A stretch of DNA of 64,000 bases from Mesorhizobium metallidurans STM 2683 (GCF_000350085.1 NZ_CAUM01000119.1:1-64000); one strand, 5' to 3'. Positions 32,636 through 44,200 are shown, counted from the stretch's first letter. The notes: generated by a model not told the origin, from the sequence alone. Program-made: numbers and translations.

Positions 32636-33952
32636 ATGGCGGCCCCTGTCAACAATCCCGATCACGGTTTTTGCCGCGACTGCCTGACCTTCCAGCGCGG
32701 CGAGGCGCGACGCTGCGAGCGCTGCGGCAGCCCGCGGCTTGCCCGCCATCCCGAACTCTACCGGCTGCACCTTGCCCATATCGACTGCGACGCGTTTTAC
32801 GCGGCCGTCGAAAAGCGCGACAACCCGGCGCTGAAGGACCGGCCATTGATCATCGGCGGCGGCAAGCGCGGCGTCGTCTCCACCGCTTGCTACATCGCCC
32901 GCATCCACGGCGTGCGCTCGGCCATGCCGATGTTCAAGGCGCTCGAAGCCTGTCCGGAAGCGGTGGTCATGCCGCCGGACATGGAGAAATATGCGCGCGT
33001 CGGCCGCGAAGTGCGCGCCCTGATGCAGGCGCTTACGCCGCTGGTCGAGCCGATCTCCATCGATGAGGCATTTCTCGACCTTGCCGGCACCGAGCGTCTG
33101 CATGGCTTGCCGCCGGCGGTGGTGCTGGCGCGCTTCGCGCTCGGCGTCGAGAAGGAGATCGGCATCACCGTTTCATCGGGCCTATCCTACTGCAAGTTCC
33201 TGGCCAAGGTGGCTTCGGACTTTCGCAAGCCGCGCGGCTTTTCGGTGATCGGCGAGGCCGAGGCGCCAGGCTTTCTGGCCGAGCAGCCGGTGACGCTGAT
33301 CTGGGGCGTGGGAAAGGCCTTCGAGGCCGCGCTCGAGCGGGACGGCATCCGCACCATCGGCCAGTTGCAGCGCATGGAGCGTGGCGACCTTATGCGTCGT
33401 TATGGCGTGATGGGCGACCGGCTCTACCGGCTTTCGCGCGGCGAGGACGACCGCCGCGTTCACCCCGACCAGGATGCGAAAAGCGTATCGGCGGAAACCA
33501 CTTTCGATACCGATATTGCTTCCCTTGACGAATTGGTCTCGGTGCTGAGGGCGCTTTCGGAAAAGGTCTCGGCGCGGCTGCGGAAATCCGGCATTGCCGG
33601 GCGCACCATCGTGCTGAAGCTGAAGACCCAGGATTTCAGGACCCGCACGCGCAACCGCCAGCTCGGCGACCCGACCCGGCTGGCCGATCGGATTTTCCAG
33701 ACCTGCGTCGACCTGTTGCGCCGGGAAGTGGACGGGACGAAATACCGGCTGCTCGGCATCGGCGTCAGTGACCTCTCGGACGACGAAAAGGCCGATCCGC
33801 CCGACCTGGTCGACGTCCAGTCGCGCAAGCGCGCCATGGCCGAAGGCGCCATCGACACGCTGCGCGACAAGTTCGGCAAGAAGGCCGTGGAAACTGGCTA
33901 TACCTTCGGCAAGGGCCGCAATGCCCATCCGCCCGAGCCGATCGAAGACTGA
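32636..33952 (+). CDS. dinB: DNA polymerase IV (Y-family) with N-terminal zinc ribbon
   Basis: DinB copies damaged templates with low fidelity. From the ATG at 32636 the protein is 438 residues. The N-terminus has four cysteines (C13, C16, C27, C30: CRDC and CERC) forming a zinc-ribbon-like extension seen in rhizobial DinB. The palm motif [15 protein letters not shown], catalytic [11 protein letters not shown], the [17 protein letters not shown] fingers region and the little-finger domain follow. The ATG lies only 6 bases after the LexA box, so the mRNA is probably leaderless or very short. The ATG at 32624 is inside the operator. Confidence 0.93.
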   Translation: MAAPVNNPDHGFCRDCLTFQRGEARRCERCGSPRLARHPELYRLHLAHIDCDAFYAAVEKRDNPALKDRPLIIGGGKRGVVSTACYIARIHGVRSAMPMFKALEACPEAVVMPPDMEKYARVGREVRALMQALTPLVEPISIDEAFLDLAGTERLHGLPPAVVLARFALGVEKEIGITVSSGLSYCKFLAKVASDFRKPRGFSVIGEAEAPGFLAEQPVTLIWGVGKAFEAALERDGIRTIGQLQRMERGDLMRRYGVMGDRLYRLSRGEDDRRVHPDQDAKSVSAETTFDTDIASLDELVSVLRALSEKVSARLRKSGIAGRTIVLKLKTQDFRTRTRNRQLGDPTRLADRIFQTCVDLLRREVDGTKYRLLGIGVSDLSDDEKADPPDLVDVQSRKRAMAEGAIDTLRDKFGKKAVETGYTFGKGRNAHPPEPIED

Positions 33953-33973
33953 GACCGGCCGCCCATCGCGCTA

Positions 33974-34480
33974 TCAGGTACGTCTCAGATCGATCCGGCT
34001 CGTCACCACGCTTTTGCCGGTTTTGGGATCGACATCGGTAACCGTCAGCCGCATGCCATCCTCGCCGTTCTTCTCGACTGTGAGCCGCGCCTTGCGATCG
34101 CCGTTGACCTCCTTCGCCCAGCTTATGCCGAGATTGATGGCATTGCCTGAGCGGCTGCCGTTGAGCTGCGCCGGCCCGGTGCGGGACCCGACATAGACAC
34201 CGGTGTATTTCGTCCCGCTCGACTTCAGATCCGCGCTGATGGCGCGGGTCACCACGACAAGCCCGCGGCATTTGCCGTCCAGCGACAGAGAGGTCGATGT
34301 CGCATCGGAATTGAAGGTGCAGGAAACATTCACCGTCGGTGCTTCGGTAGTGACCTTGACAATACCTTTGCCGGCAAAATTCCCCTGGAACGAACGGAGG
34401 AAATCTGCGTCGTCGGCATAAGCCGCATTCGCCGCTGCCGTCAGGCAACCGGCAAGTAGAAATCGCGCGAATGAATTCAT
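33974..34480 (-). CDS. Exported protein of unknown function
   Basis: The 168-residue protein begins with a signal peptide (MNSFARFLLAGCLTAAANAA, cleavage after AYA). A mainly beta-strand body follows, with FLRSFQGNFAGKGIVKV, TFNSDATSTSLSLDGKCRG and ISWAKEVNGDRKARLTVEK. Two mature-chain cysteines could form a disulfide. I recognise no family with a known role; it reads as a conserved periplasmic protein. It is convergent with dinB. Confidence 0.7.
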   Translation of the reverse strand: MNSFARFLLAGCLTAAANAAYADDADFLRSFQGNFAGKGIVKVTTEAPTVNVSCTFNSDATSTSLSLDGKCRGLVVVTRAISADLKSSGTKYTGVYVGSRTGPAQLNGSRSGNAINLGISWAKEVNGDRKARLTVEKNGEDGMRLTVTDVDPKTGKSVVTSRIDLRRT

Positions 34481-34665
34481 CAAAGCTCTCCCCGTGCTGT
34501 CAGAGACAAAGAATTCCAAGCAAGTCAGGAATACCGGGAATCAACGCTTGTCGCCGCGGCAGGTTCCACTTTCAACATGACTGTTTTGCAACGCGCAGCT
34601 TCTGGCCCAGTCGAATGCGCCGCCTAGCGGTTGCGGTGAAAGCCCCGGCTTGCGACATAGCGCGC

Positions 34666-35547
34666 ATGGCACCCTCGCCCTCGATCCCCAAGGCCGCGTT
34701 CTGGATGGCGCTGTCGATCGCCTCGTTCCTGGCGATGTCGGTCGCCGGCCGCGCCACAACCGCCGAGATCAACGTCTTCCAGGTGCTGGAGTTGCGTTCG
34801 GTGATCGGCCTTCTCATCCTGCTGCCGCTGGTGATGGCATCAGGCGGTTTTGCAGCAATGCTCACGGAGCGCCCCGTCGCCCATATCGCCCGCAATGTCA
34901 TCCACTATACAGGCCAGGTTGCCTGGCTTTACGCGCTGACGCTGATCCCGCTGGCTGTGCTGATCTCCGTCGAGTTCACCACGCCGATCTGGACGGCCAT
35001 TCTGGCGGTTGGCTTCCTCGGCGAAAGGCTCTCCAGGCCGAGACTTGCGGCGATCGTGCTCGGGCTGATCGGCGTGGTGATCATCGTGCGCCCAGGCATG
35101 GGCGCCGTTAATCCGGGATATGTTGTCGTGCTGGGCGCCGCGGTCTGCTTCGGCATATCGGTGGTCCTGGTCAAATCACTGACACGCACGGACAGCGTCG
35201 TGCGCATCATCTTCTGGATGCTGGTCATCCAGTCGGTTATCGGCCTCGTTCCGGCGCTCTACGAGTGGCGCAACCCGCCGCTCGAACTGTGGCCGTGGAT
35301 CGTGCTGATCGCCTTCACCGGCATGTCGTCGCACTTCTGCATGGCCCGGGCGCTTGGCTATGCCGATGCGACGGTCATCTCGCCGATGGATTTCCTGCGC
35401 GTGCCGCTGTCGGCGTTGATCGGCTGGCTGCTCTATCACGAGCAGATCGACGCTTTCACCGCCGGTGGCGCCTTGCTGATCCTGATGGGCAATCTGCTCA
35501 ATCTGCAATGGCGAGGGGCGAAACCGGCGGAAGTCGCGGTATCATAG
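34666..35547 (+). CDS. EamA/DMT-superfamily transporter
   Basis: The 293-residue protein has ten predicted membrane spans as two EamA repeats; the second half shows ADATVISPMDFLRVPLSALI and YHEQIDAFTAGGALLILMG. This is the RhaT/YdcZ-like drug/metabolite transporter architecture, and the substrate is unknown. I use the ATG at 34666; an upstream in-frame ATG at 34615 would add 17 mostly hydrophilic residues. The stop is 11 bases before the convergent channel gene. Confidence 0.87.
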   Translation: MAPSPSIPKAAFWMALSIASFLAMSVAGRATTAEINVFQVLELRSVIGLLILLPLVMASGGFAAMLTERPVAHIARNVIHYTGQVAWLYALTLIPLAVLISVEFTTPIWTAILAVGFLGERLSRPRLAAIVLGLIGVVIIVRPGMGAVNPGYVVVLGAAVCFGISVVLVKSLTRTDSVVRIIFWMLVIQSVIGLVPALYEWRNPPLELWPWIVLIAFTGMSSHFCMARALGYADATVISPMDFLRVPLSALIGWLLYHEQIDAFTAGGALLILMGNLLNLQWRGAKPAEVAVS

Positions 35548-35558
35548 AGCCTCCGGGC

Positions 35559-36362
35559 TCAATCGCCGTCGTCGGGTATCTTGAGAAGATGCCCGCAGGC
35601 CTTGCAGTGGACAGCATCCGGCTCGTGCCGCTGCAGCCCGCATTGCAGGCAAGGAAAAAAGACCTTGGCCGGGCGAAAGAGTGCCTGCGCCAGCCTGACG
35701 AACAGGGATATGCCGATGATCATGGTGGCGATCGCGGTGAGCTTGCCTGCTATTCCCGGCAGCACGATGTCGCCGAAGCCGGTCGTGGTCACCGTGGCGA
35801 CGGTGAAATAGAGCGCGTCGATATAGCCTTCTAGGCCAGCCTGGCTGCGGAAGAAGAAGGTGTAGACGAAGCCGGTAATGACAAACAGGAAGGTCAGGAG
35901 ATTGATGACTGCGTGGCTCGCCTCGCGCCATCGCCTGAGGCCGCGCATCTCCAAATGCCGCCACAACCTACCGCTGCGCGACATCGACCATAGTCTGAGG
36001 ATACGCAGGAAACCGAGATTGGCCAGTGCGGTAGGCATCAGCAGCGTCAGCAGGATGAAGACATCGATCCACGACGCCGGCTGTCTGATCAGGCGCAGCA
36101 TATCGTTGGAGGCAAGCAACCGGGCAGCCATGTCGGCGGCGACAAGCACCGCCACCGAGTAATCGAGCCACAGGAACGAGGACGACTGCTGAATGACCGG
36201 TGTGGCGATGAAGAAGCCGATGATGGCCAGGTCGATGATGATGGCCACAAGCTGAAACCGGAAAGCCGCAGGCGTGCGTCCGTGGTAGAGCTTGCGCAAC
36301 ATGTCGCGCAGCCGCGCCAGGGCTGAACGATCCTGCAATTCGGCCTTCGCTGCCGCTTTCAT
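35559..36362 (-). CDS. Voltage-gated-like ion channel with C-terminal zinc ribbon
   Basis: The 267-residue protein has a six-span layout. S1-S4 includes an S4-like FLRILRLWSMSRSGRLWRHL; the pore region is ALYFTVATVTTTGFGDIVLP near residues 188-207, with TGFGD in the selectivity-filter position of K+ channels (TVGYG type). Uniquely for such channels, the C-terminus is a four-Cys zinc ribbon (C238, C241, C253, C256: CLQC and CKAC). The ATG at 36362 is preferred to a longer frame start. It is convergent with the EamA gene. Confidence 0.8.
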   Translation of the reverse strand: MKAAAKAELQDRSALARLRDMLRKLYHGRTPAAFRFQLVAIIIDLAIIGFFIATPVIQQSSSFLWLDYSVAVLVAADMAARLLASNDMLRLIRQPASWIDVFILLTLLMPTALANLGFLRILRLWSMSRSGRLWRHLEMRGLRRWREASHAVINLLTFLFVITGFVYTFFFRSQAGLEGYIDALYFTVATVTTTGFGDIVLPGIAGKLTAIATMIIGISLFVRLAQALFRPAKVFFPCLQCGLQRHEPDAVHCKACGHLLKIPDDGD

Positions 36363-36480
36363 GATGACTGCGATAGCGTTCGCGGCGGCGGCCGTCCAGC
36401 GAGCTGGCCGATGGAAGCCATCGCAAGGCGAAAGCAACCGGTCCTATGGATGCCGGTCTTATGGATGCCAGCCGGAGCCA

Positions 36481-37491
36481 TCACGCCGGCCTGCCCTCGA
36501 CGATGCTGATACGTGGTCCCGCCTCGACGATCTCGGTTACCTCGAATCCACCCTTTGCCAGCAGCGACTTGAACTCTTCGGCCGTCCGCTCCTGGCCATC
36601 AGGCGCGACCAGCATGTTGAGGTCGGAGAATTTGGCATTCGCCCCTTGATTGGGCGGCGCAAGCACGGCCTCAAACACCAGCAACTTGCCGCCATCATGG
36701 ATCGCCCGGCGACAGTTTTTCAGGATCGCGACGTTGGTCTCGTCGTCCCAGTCGTGCAGTATCCATTTGAGCAGCACCGCGTCCGCCCTGGCAGGTAGCG
36801 CGGCGAAGAAATCGCCACCAACGATCTCGCAGCGATCGGCGACACCTTTCGCCGCCATCACCGAGGCGGCCCGCACCACCACATGCGGCTGGTCGAAAAG
36901 AATGCCGCGGCTGCCGGGGGTCGCGGCAAGAACTTCGGCAAGCAGCGATCCTTGCCCGCCGCCGACGTCCATGATGATCGGAAACGGCGAAAAATCATAT
37001 GCCGCCAGGATGGCCGCCGCCGCGCCGCGCGAATTCGCCGCCATGGCACGATCGAAGATGGCGGACTCCTCGGGATGTTCGGCCCGGTATTCCCAGACGC
37101 CTTTGCCGTGGGTATGGTGAAATGCATTCTTGCCGGTCTGGATGCTGTAGAGCAGCTCGCTCCACGCTTGCCGGTAGTAGGGCCTCCCAACAAAAGCCGC
37201 CCAGGGTGCAGCCGAGTACTCCGCATCGGAGCGCAAGGCGCCACCCAGCGGGGTCAGCGAGAACAGTTCGTCCTCCCCCTCGTGAAATAGGCCGGCAGCC
37301 GCAAGCGCGCGCATCAACCGATAGAGCGCGCGAGGATGGGTGTCGGTCAGGCTTGCAAGCTCGGTAGCGGAGCGTTTGCCATCCTTGATGTGGTCAGCGA
37401 TGCCGAGCGTCGCCGCGACCGAGATCGCCTGCGATACCCGGTACTCATTGACCATCCGTATCAGTTCGAAAGCGGCAGTCCGCTCATCCAT
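36481..37491 (-). CDS. SAM-dependent O-methyltransferase (plant/hydroxyneurosporene type)
   Basis: The 336-residue protein has an N-terminal winged-helix dimerisation domain (TLGIADHIKDGKRSATELAS, PRALYRLMRALAAAGLF) and a C-terminal Rossmann domain with SAM motif IIMDVGGGQGSLLAEVLA, the catalytic-region motif LLKWILHDWDDE, and the end segment GPRISIVEG. This is the class I plant-type O-methyltransferase family that includes CrtF and antibiotic methyltransferases. No partner biosynthetic genes surround it, so the acceptor is unknown. The next gene downstream on the same strand is the channel gene. Confidence 0.87.
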   Translation of the reverse strand: MDERTAAFELIRMVNEYRVSQAISVAATLGIADHIKDGKRSATELASLTDTHPRALYRLMRALAAAGLFHEGEDELFSLTPLGGALRSDAEYSAAPWAAFVGRPYYRQAWSELLYSIQTGKNAFHHTHGKGVWEYRAEHPEESAIFDRAMAANSRGAAAAILAAYDFSPFPIIMDVGGGQGSLLAEVLAATPGSRGILFDQPHVVVRAASVMAAKGVADRCEIVGGDFFAALPARADAVLLKWILHDWDDETNVAILKNCRRAIHDGGKLLVFEAVLAPPNQGANAKFSDLNMLVAPDGQERTAEEFKSLLAKGGFEVTEIVEAGPRISIVEGRPA

Positions 37492-37530
37492 GGCGCGCCT
37501 CCAATCGTCAAAAAACAGATGGTTTAGGTT

Positions 37531-40500
37531 CTAGACCAGTTCCACTTCAACCACACCCGGCACCGCGCGCATCGCAGACGCGATCTGCGGCGAGATACGA
37601 TAACGGCTGGGCAGTTCGATCTCGACCTCACCATGGCCGTCATCCTTGATCAGAACGAAGCTTACCTGTCCTTCGCCCTTCACGGCAAGCTGGCCGGCAA
37701 GCGTGCCGATCGGTGCTGCATCGCGCACGAAGATGCGCAAGGCCTTCTGGACGCGGCTTGCCTCATCTTCCAGCGACTGCACGGTCTGGATGCGAAGGTT
37801 GACGCCTTCAGGCCTGTCCTCGGCCGAAACGGTGATCACCACCGAGCGGCCCGGCTCCAGCAGATCGCGGTATTGCGCCAGGCCTTCGGAGAACAGCACG
37901 GCCTCATACTGGCCCGAATTGTCGGAGAACTGCACGACGCCCATCTTGTTGCCGGTGCGCGTCTTGCGCTCCTGTTTGGTGGTGACGGTGCCGGCAAGCC
38001 GGCCGGCGGCAGCACCCCGTTTGACGGCGGCCGAGAATTCGGCCCAGTTTTGCACCCGCATCTTTTGCAGCGCCGCCCGGTACTCGTCGAGTGGATGCGC
38101 CGAGAGATAGAAGCCGACCACCTGGAATTCGCGGTGCAGGCGGTCGGCGGCGAGCCATGGCTCGGCCGCCGGCAGATTGAGCGCCTGCGACTGCGCACCG
38201 AGCGAAGCGCCAAAGATGTCGGCCTGACCCGAAACGGCATTCTGCTGCGCCAGCGACGCCAGCCCCATCATCCGCTCGACGCCGGCCATCATCGCGGCGC
38301 GGTCATGGCCGAAGCAATCCAGCGCGCCGGCCATGATCAGGCTTTCGAAGACGCGCTTGCCGACGATCTTCGGGTCGACCCGCTCGCAGAAATCGGCGAG
38401 GCTCTTGAACGGTTTTTCGCCGCGCTTGGCGACGATGTGCTCGACCGCGGCATCGCCGACGCCCTTGAGTGCTGCCAGCGAATAGAAGATCTTGTTCTCG
38501 CCGACCTCGAAGTCGCGGAAACCGGTCATGACCGACGGCGCCACCACCTCGATGCCGAGGCGCAGCGCATCCTGGCGGAAATCGGCAAGCTTGTCGGTGT
38601 TGCCCATGTCGAGCGTCATCGACGCCGCCAGGAACTCGACCGGATAATGCGCCTTGAGATAGGCCGTCTGGTAGGAGACCACCGCATAGGCGGCGGCATG
38701 CGACTTGTTGAAGCCATAGTCGGCGAATTTCGCCAAAAGGTCGAAGATGAAGTCGGCCTGCGGCTTGCCGACGCCGCGCTCGACGGCGCCCGAGACGAAG
38801 CGCTCGCGCTGCTTGTCCATCTCGGCACGGATCTTCTTGCCCATGGCGCGGCGCAGAAGGTCGGCTTCGCCGAGCGAATAGCCGGCAAGCTCCTGCGCGA
38901 TCTGCATGACCTGTTCCTGGTAGACGATGACGCCTTGCGTCTCCTTCACCAGATGGTCGATCTTCGGGTGGATCGAGGCCATCTCCTCCTCGCCATGCTT
39001 TCTGGCGTTGTAGGTCGGGATGTTCTCCATCGGACCGGGACGATAGAGCGCGACAAGCGCGATGATGTCCTCGATGCAGTCGGGCCGCATGCCGATCAGC
39101 GCCTTGCGCATGCCGGCACTTTCCACCTGGAACACGCCGACCACCTCGCCGCGCGACAGCATGGCGTAGGTGTCGGGATCGTCGAGCGGAATGCGGGCAA
39201 GGTCGATCTCGATGCCGCGGCGGCGGATCAGCTTGACCGCGGTTTCCAGCACCGTCAGCGTCTTCAGGCCGAGGAAGTCGAACTTCACCAGCCCGGCCTG
39301 CTCGACATATTTCATGTTGAACTGGGTGACCGGCATGTCCGAACGCGGATCGCGGTACATCGGCACCAGTTCCGACAAAGGTCTATCGCCGATGACGATG
39401 CCGGCGGCATGGGTCGAAGCATGGCGGTAGAGGCCTTCCAGCTTCTGCGCCATGTCGAGCAGCGTCTGGACGATCGGTTCCTTCTCGGCCTCCTCGGCAA
39501 AGCGCGGCTCGTTGGCGATGGCGTCGGCGAGCTTGACCGGATTGGCCGGGTTCGACGGCACCATCTTGGAGAGCTTGTCGACCTGGCCGTAGGGCATCTG
39601 CAGCACGCGGCCGACATCGCGCAGCACCGCACGGGCCTGCAGTGTACCGAAGGTGATGATCTGGCCGACCTGGTCGCGGCCGTATTTCTGCTGGACGTAG
39701 CGGATGACCTCCTCGCGCCGGTCCTGGCAGAAGTCGATGTCGAAGTCGGGCATCGACACGCGGTCGGGATTAAGGAAGCGCTCGAACAGCAAGGAGAAAC
39801 GCAGCGGGTCGATGTCGGTGATCGTCGTCGAATAGGCGACCAGCGAGCCGGCGCCCGAACCGCGCCCCGGCCCGACCGGAATGCCTTGCGCCTTGGCCCA
39901 TTTGATGAAATCGGCAACGATCAGGAAATAGCCGGGATATTTCATCTTCTCGATGACGCCGAGCTCGAAATCGAGCCGTTGGCGATATTGCTCGACCGTA
40001 TAGCCTGGCGTGGGGCCATGTGCGGCCAGCCGCGCCTCCAGCCCTTCATGGGCCTGGCGGGCCAGTTCCTCGGCCTCCGCCTTCACCGCCGCGTCATTGT
40101 CGGCGACATCGCCGCCGGTGAAGCGCGGCAGGATCGGATTGCGGGTTTTCGGATAATAGGAACAGCGCAGCGCGATCTCGACAGTGTTGTCGATCGCTTC
40201 CGGCAAATCGGCAAACAGCCGTGCCATATCGGCCTGGCTTCTCAGGAAATTGTCCGGCGACAGGCGACGGCGGTTGTCGACGGCGACGACCGAGCCCTCC
40301 GCGATGGCGATCAGCGCGTCGTGCGCCTCATAGTCTTCTCGTGAGGAAAAAAATGCCTCGTTGGTGGCGACCAGCGGCAGGTCGTGGCTATAGGCCAGAT
40401 CGACCGTCGACTTCTCGATCGTGCGATCGTAGCCGGAAACCCGATCCAGCTCGACATAGAGCCGGTCGCCGAACAGCGCCTTGAGCGTGAGCAGCCGCTG

Positions 40501-41058
40501 CTCGGCAAGATCGCGGCGGTCTTCCTTCAAGGCGGTGCCGATCGGGCCGCGCGGCCCACCGCTGAGGCAGATCAGCCCGTCGCAATGGCCTTCCATCATT
40601 TCGGTGGTCAGGTGAACCGCCTCGCCGGGCGGCATTTCTAAATAGACCCGGCTGACCAGGCTGACCAGGTTGGAATAGCCGGCCCCGGTCGCCGCGATCA
40701 GAACCACCGGCCGCATGTCCGGGCCTTGCCGCCTGCGGTCGCGCTGGCTGTTGCTCGCCTCGCCGGAAAAGGCGAGAGCGGTCTGGCAGCCAATGATCGG
40801 CTGAATGCCCTCTTTCACCGCCTTCTGGGCGAATTCCAGCGCCCCGAACAAATTGTTGGTGTCGGTCACGGCGATGGCCGGGCACCCGTCCTTGACCGCA
40901 TGGGCGACAACCGTGCCGAGCTGCAGGGCGCCTTCGAGCAGCGAATAGGCCGAATGCACGCGCAGATGGATGAACGGCCGCGCCGCCACCTCCGGTCTTG
41001 CCGCCTTGGCAATCGCCTCGCGCATCAAGGGATCGCGCGTCGCCTTTTCGTCTGCCAC
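37531..41058 (-). CDS. dnaE: DNA polymerase III alpha subunit
   Basis: DnaE is the replicative polymerase. From the GTG at 41058 the product is 1175 residues. The PHP domain opens with FIHLRVHSAYSLLEGALQLG. The polymerase core has GPGRGSGAGSLVAYSTTI and the catalytic segment PDFDIDFCQDRREEVIRY; a helix-hairpin-helix region and a C-terminal OB-fold (LAGTVTTKQERKTRTGNKMG) follow. The GTG start is favoured by GGAAAG nine bases ahead; an ATG at 41025 lacks a ribosome binding site, and the longer ATG frame to 41229 is rejected. The 903-codon open frame opposite it is an antisense shadow. Confidence 0.95.
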   Translation of the reverse strand: MADEKATRDPLMREAIAKAARPEVAARPFIHLRVHSAYSLLEGALQLGTVVAHAVKDGCPAIAVTDTNNLFGALEFAQKAVKEGIQPIIGCQTALAFSGEASNSQRDRRRQGPDMRPVVLIAATGAGYSNLVSLVSRVYLEMPPGEAVHLTTEMMEGHCDGLICLSGGPRGPIGTALKEDRRDLAEQRLLTLKALFGDRLYVELDRVSGYDRTIEKSTVDLAYSHDLPLVATNEAFFSSREDYEAHDALIAIAEGSVVAVDNRRRLSPDNFLRSQADMARLFADLPEAIDNTVEIALRCSYYPKTRNPILPRFTGGDVADNDAAVKAEAEELARQAHEGLEARLAAHGPTPGYTVEQYRQRLDFELGVIEKMKYPGYFLIVADFIKWAKAQGIPVGPGRGSGAGSLVAYSTTITDIDPLRFSLLFERFLNPDRVSMPDFDIDFCQDRREEVIRYVQQKYGRDQVGQIITFGTLQARAVLRDVGRVLQMPYGQVDKLSKMVPSNPANPVKLADAIANEPRFAEEAEKEPIVQTLLDMAQKLEGLYRHASTHAAGIVIGDRPLSELVPMYRDPRSDMPVTQFNMKYVEQAGLVKFDFLGLKTLTVLETAVKLIRRRGIEIDLARIPLDDPDTYAMLSRGEVVGVFQVESAGMRKALIGMRPDCIEDIIALVALYRPGPMENIPTYNARKHGEEEMASIHPKIDHLVKETQGVIVYQEQVMQIAQELAGYSLGEADLLRRAMGKKIRAEMDKQRERFVSGAVERGVGKPQADFIFDLLAKFADYGFNKSHAAAYAVVSYQTAYLKAHYPVEFLAASMTLDMGNTDKLADFRQDALRLGIEVVAPSVMTGFRDFEVGENKIFYSLAALKGVGDAAVEHIVAKRGEKPFKSLADFCERVDPKIVGKRVFESLIMAGALDCFGHDRAAMMAGVERMMGLASLAQQNAVSGQADIFGASLGAQSQALNLPAAEPWLAADRLHREFQVVGFYLSAHPLDEYRAALQKMRVQNWAEFSAAVKRGAAAGRLAGTVTTKQERKTRTGNKMGVVQFSDNSGQYEAVLFSEGLAQYRDLLEPGRSVVITVSAEDRPEGVNLRIQTVQSLEDEASRVQKALRIFVRDAAPIGTLAGQLAVKGEGQVSFVLIKDDGHGEVEIELPSRYRISPQIASAMRAVPGVVEVELV

Positions 41059-41270
41059 CAGTCTTTGCTTTCCGATCCGCGATTCTTGCCCCTCCAATCT
41101 AGGCTGCCGCGCTTCGGCCTGCCAGCCTTCTCGGCCTCCACACTTGCCAATTCCCGGAAACGTCGGCGGCCTCGCGCCGCAATCCTGTGTGAAGCGCTTC
41201 ATGGTCGATGGACAGCGCCAGCCGCACACTGCCAGCGTGAATGAAATCGTCTTTCAACAAGGAGGTTTTC

Positions 41271-41498
41271 ATGACTAGCCGTTTTGTCGTCGATCTCAGC
41301 GGTCTCAAGCTTGCCAAGGGCATGGAAGAAAAAATGGCGAAGACCATTCAGCACGCGGTGCTGACGTCGATCGCCGAAACCCACACGCAACCCGAGATCG
41401 CCTTGCGCTTCCCCAAGGAATGGCTCGGCCTGGTTGCGCATATCGACCAGCACCAGCTTCCCGCCCTCGACAAGCAAATCGGCGGGATGATGCGCTAG
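41271..41498 (+). CDS. Small protein of unknown function (first gene of a two-gene cassette)
   Basis: The 75-residue protein starts MTSRFVVDLSGLKLAKGMEE after a perfect AAGGAGG ribosome binding site 5 bases ahead. It is moderately hydrophilic, has no Cys, and contains AKTIQHAVLTSIAETHTQPE and PKEWLGLVAHIDQ. I recognise no domain. The stop is 4 bases before the cysteine-rich gene, so the two are surely co-transcribed. A partner, subunit or modified-peptide substrate are all possible and none is shown. Confidence 0.8.
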   Translation: MTSRFVVDLSGLKLAKGMEEKMAKTIQHAVLTSIAETHTQPEIALRFPKEWLGLVAHIDQHQLPALDKQIGGMMR

Positions 41499-41502
41499 AA
41501 CC

Positions 41503-41955
41503 ATGTCGTTCGCTCCGGCAGATGTAAACGCGGTTCCGGTAAGCGCCAAGCTTGTCGAGGGCGGCGAAAAGTCCTGCCCGAGTGCTCGCGCCGAACCGGG
41601 AGCGCTGCTGATCGGCGTGGTCGGGGCGGACGGCATCGTGCAGCCGATCCCGACGAGGCTCGAAATCGACGCCGAATTCGTCGAGCAGGCGAGCAAGGCC
41701 GGCGCCCCGGAGGCCCGCTTCCGCTTTGCCGGCCGCTGCGTCGAGGGCAAATGCAAGCAGTGGACTGGCAATTCCTGCGGCGTCATCGAAAAGGTGCTGA
41801 CCGGCATGACCGAGCAGATGGTCGCGCCTGCCGAAAACCTGCCGCGCTGCGCTATCCGCGGCACATGCCGATGGTACAGCCAGCGCGGCGCTGACGCCTG
41901 CCGCGCCTGCGTGTACGTCGTCACCGACCAGAGCAAGGTGGCGGATCCGGTTTGA
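41503..41955 (+). CDS. Cysteine-rich protein of unknown function (second gene of cassette)
   Basis: The 150-residue protein has eight cysteines: C25, then C79, C84, C92, C116, C122, C133 and C136. The last seven fall in two similar blocks, RCVEGKCKQWTGNSCG and RCAIRGTCRWYSQRG followed by ACRAC, each with a basic-aromatic pair after the second Cys. This looks like a bound metal or iron-sulfur centre built from a duplicated unit (inference). There is no signal peptide or membrane span. It follows the 75-residue gene by 4 bases and is convergent with the carboxylase gene across a hairpin. Confidence 0.78.
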   Translation: MSFAPADVNAVPVSAKLVEGGEKSCPSARAEPGALLIGVVGADGIVQPIPTRLEIDAEFVEQASKAGAPEARFRFAGRCVEGKCKQWTGNSCGVIEKVLTGMTEQMVAPAENLPRCAIRGTCRWYSQRGADACRACVYVVTDQSKVADPV

Positions 41956-41959
41956 TCCT

Positions 41960-41995
41960 GAGATCGAGGGCCGGCGGTTTCCAGTCCTCGATCTC
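41960..41995. terminator. Hairpin between the convergent cysteine-rich gene and pccA
   Basis: GAGATCGAGG at 41960-41969 pairs perfectly with CCTCGATCTC at 41986-41995 around a 16-base loop. It lies 5 bases after one stop and 11 before the other, so it may serve both transcripts. T-tracts are lacking, so it is not a classic intrinsic terminator. Confidence 0.45.
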
Positions 41996-42006
41996 GCTCA
42001 AAAAGA

Positions 42007-44019
<2,013 letters not shown>

Positions 44020-44200
44020 ACGGGCGCTATTCCCCTCCGGTCGGCCGTTCCTTTTATGACCTGTGCTTGTGCCGTCAAGCAGGCCATGCAATTCACCGAC
44101 CTTCAATCGATTTGCGAGTCCAATTTGGTTCTGTGGCCCAGTTGATCGCACCACAAAAACCTGAGAGCTTGGACGAAAATAGTTTGGGAGGAATTGCCTG

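Noticed and set aside
37633-40344. 903-codon forward open frame opposite dnaE
   Set aside because: It is fully antisense to conserved DnaE motifs and has shadow-frame composition.
40655-40675. Short tandem CTGACCAGG repeat within dnaE
   Set aside because: Only two 9-base units occur, in a coding region where a repeated Leu-Val-Ser is unremarkable.
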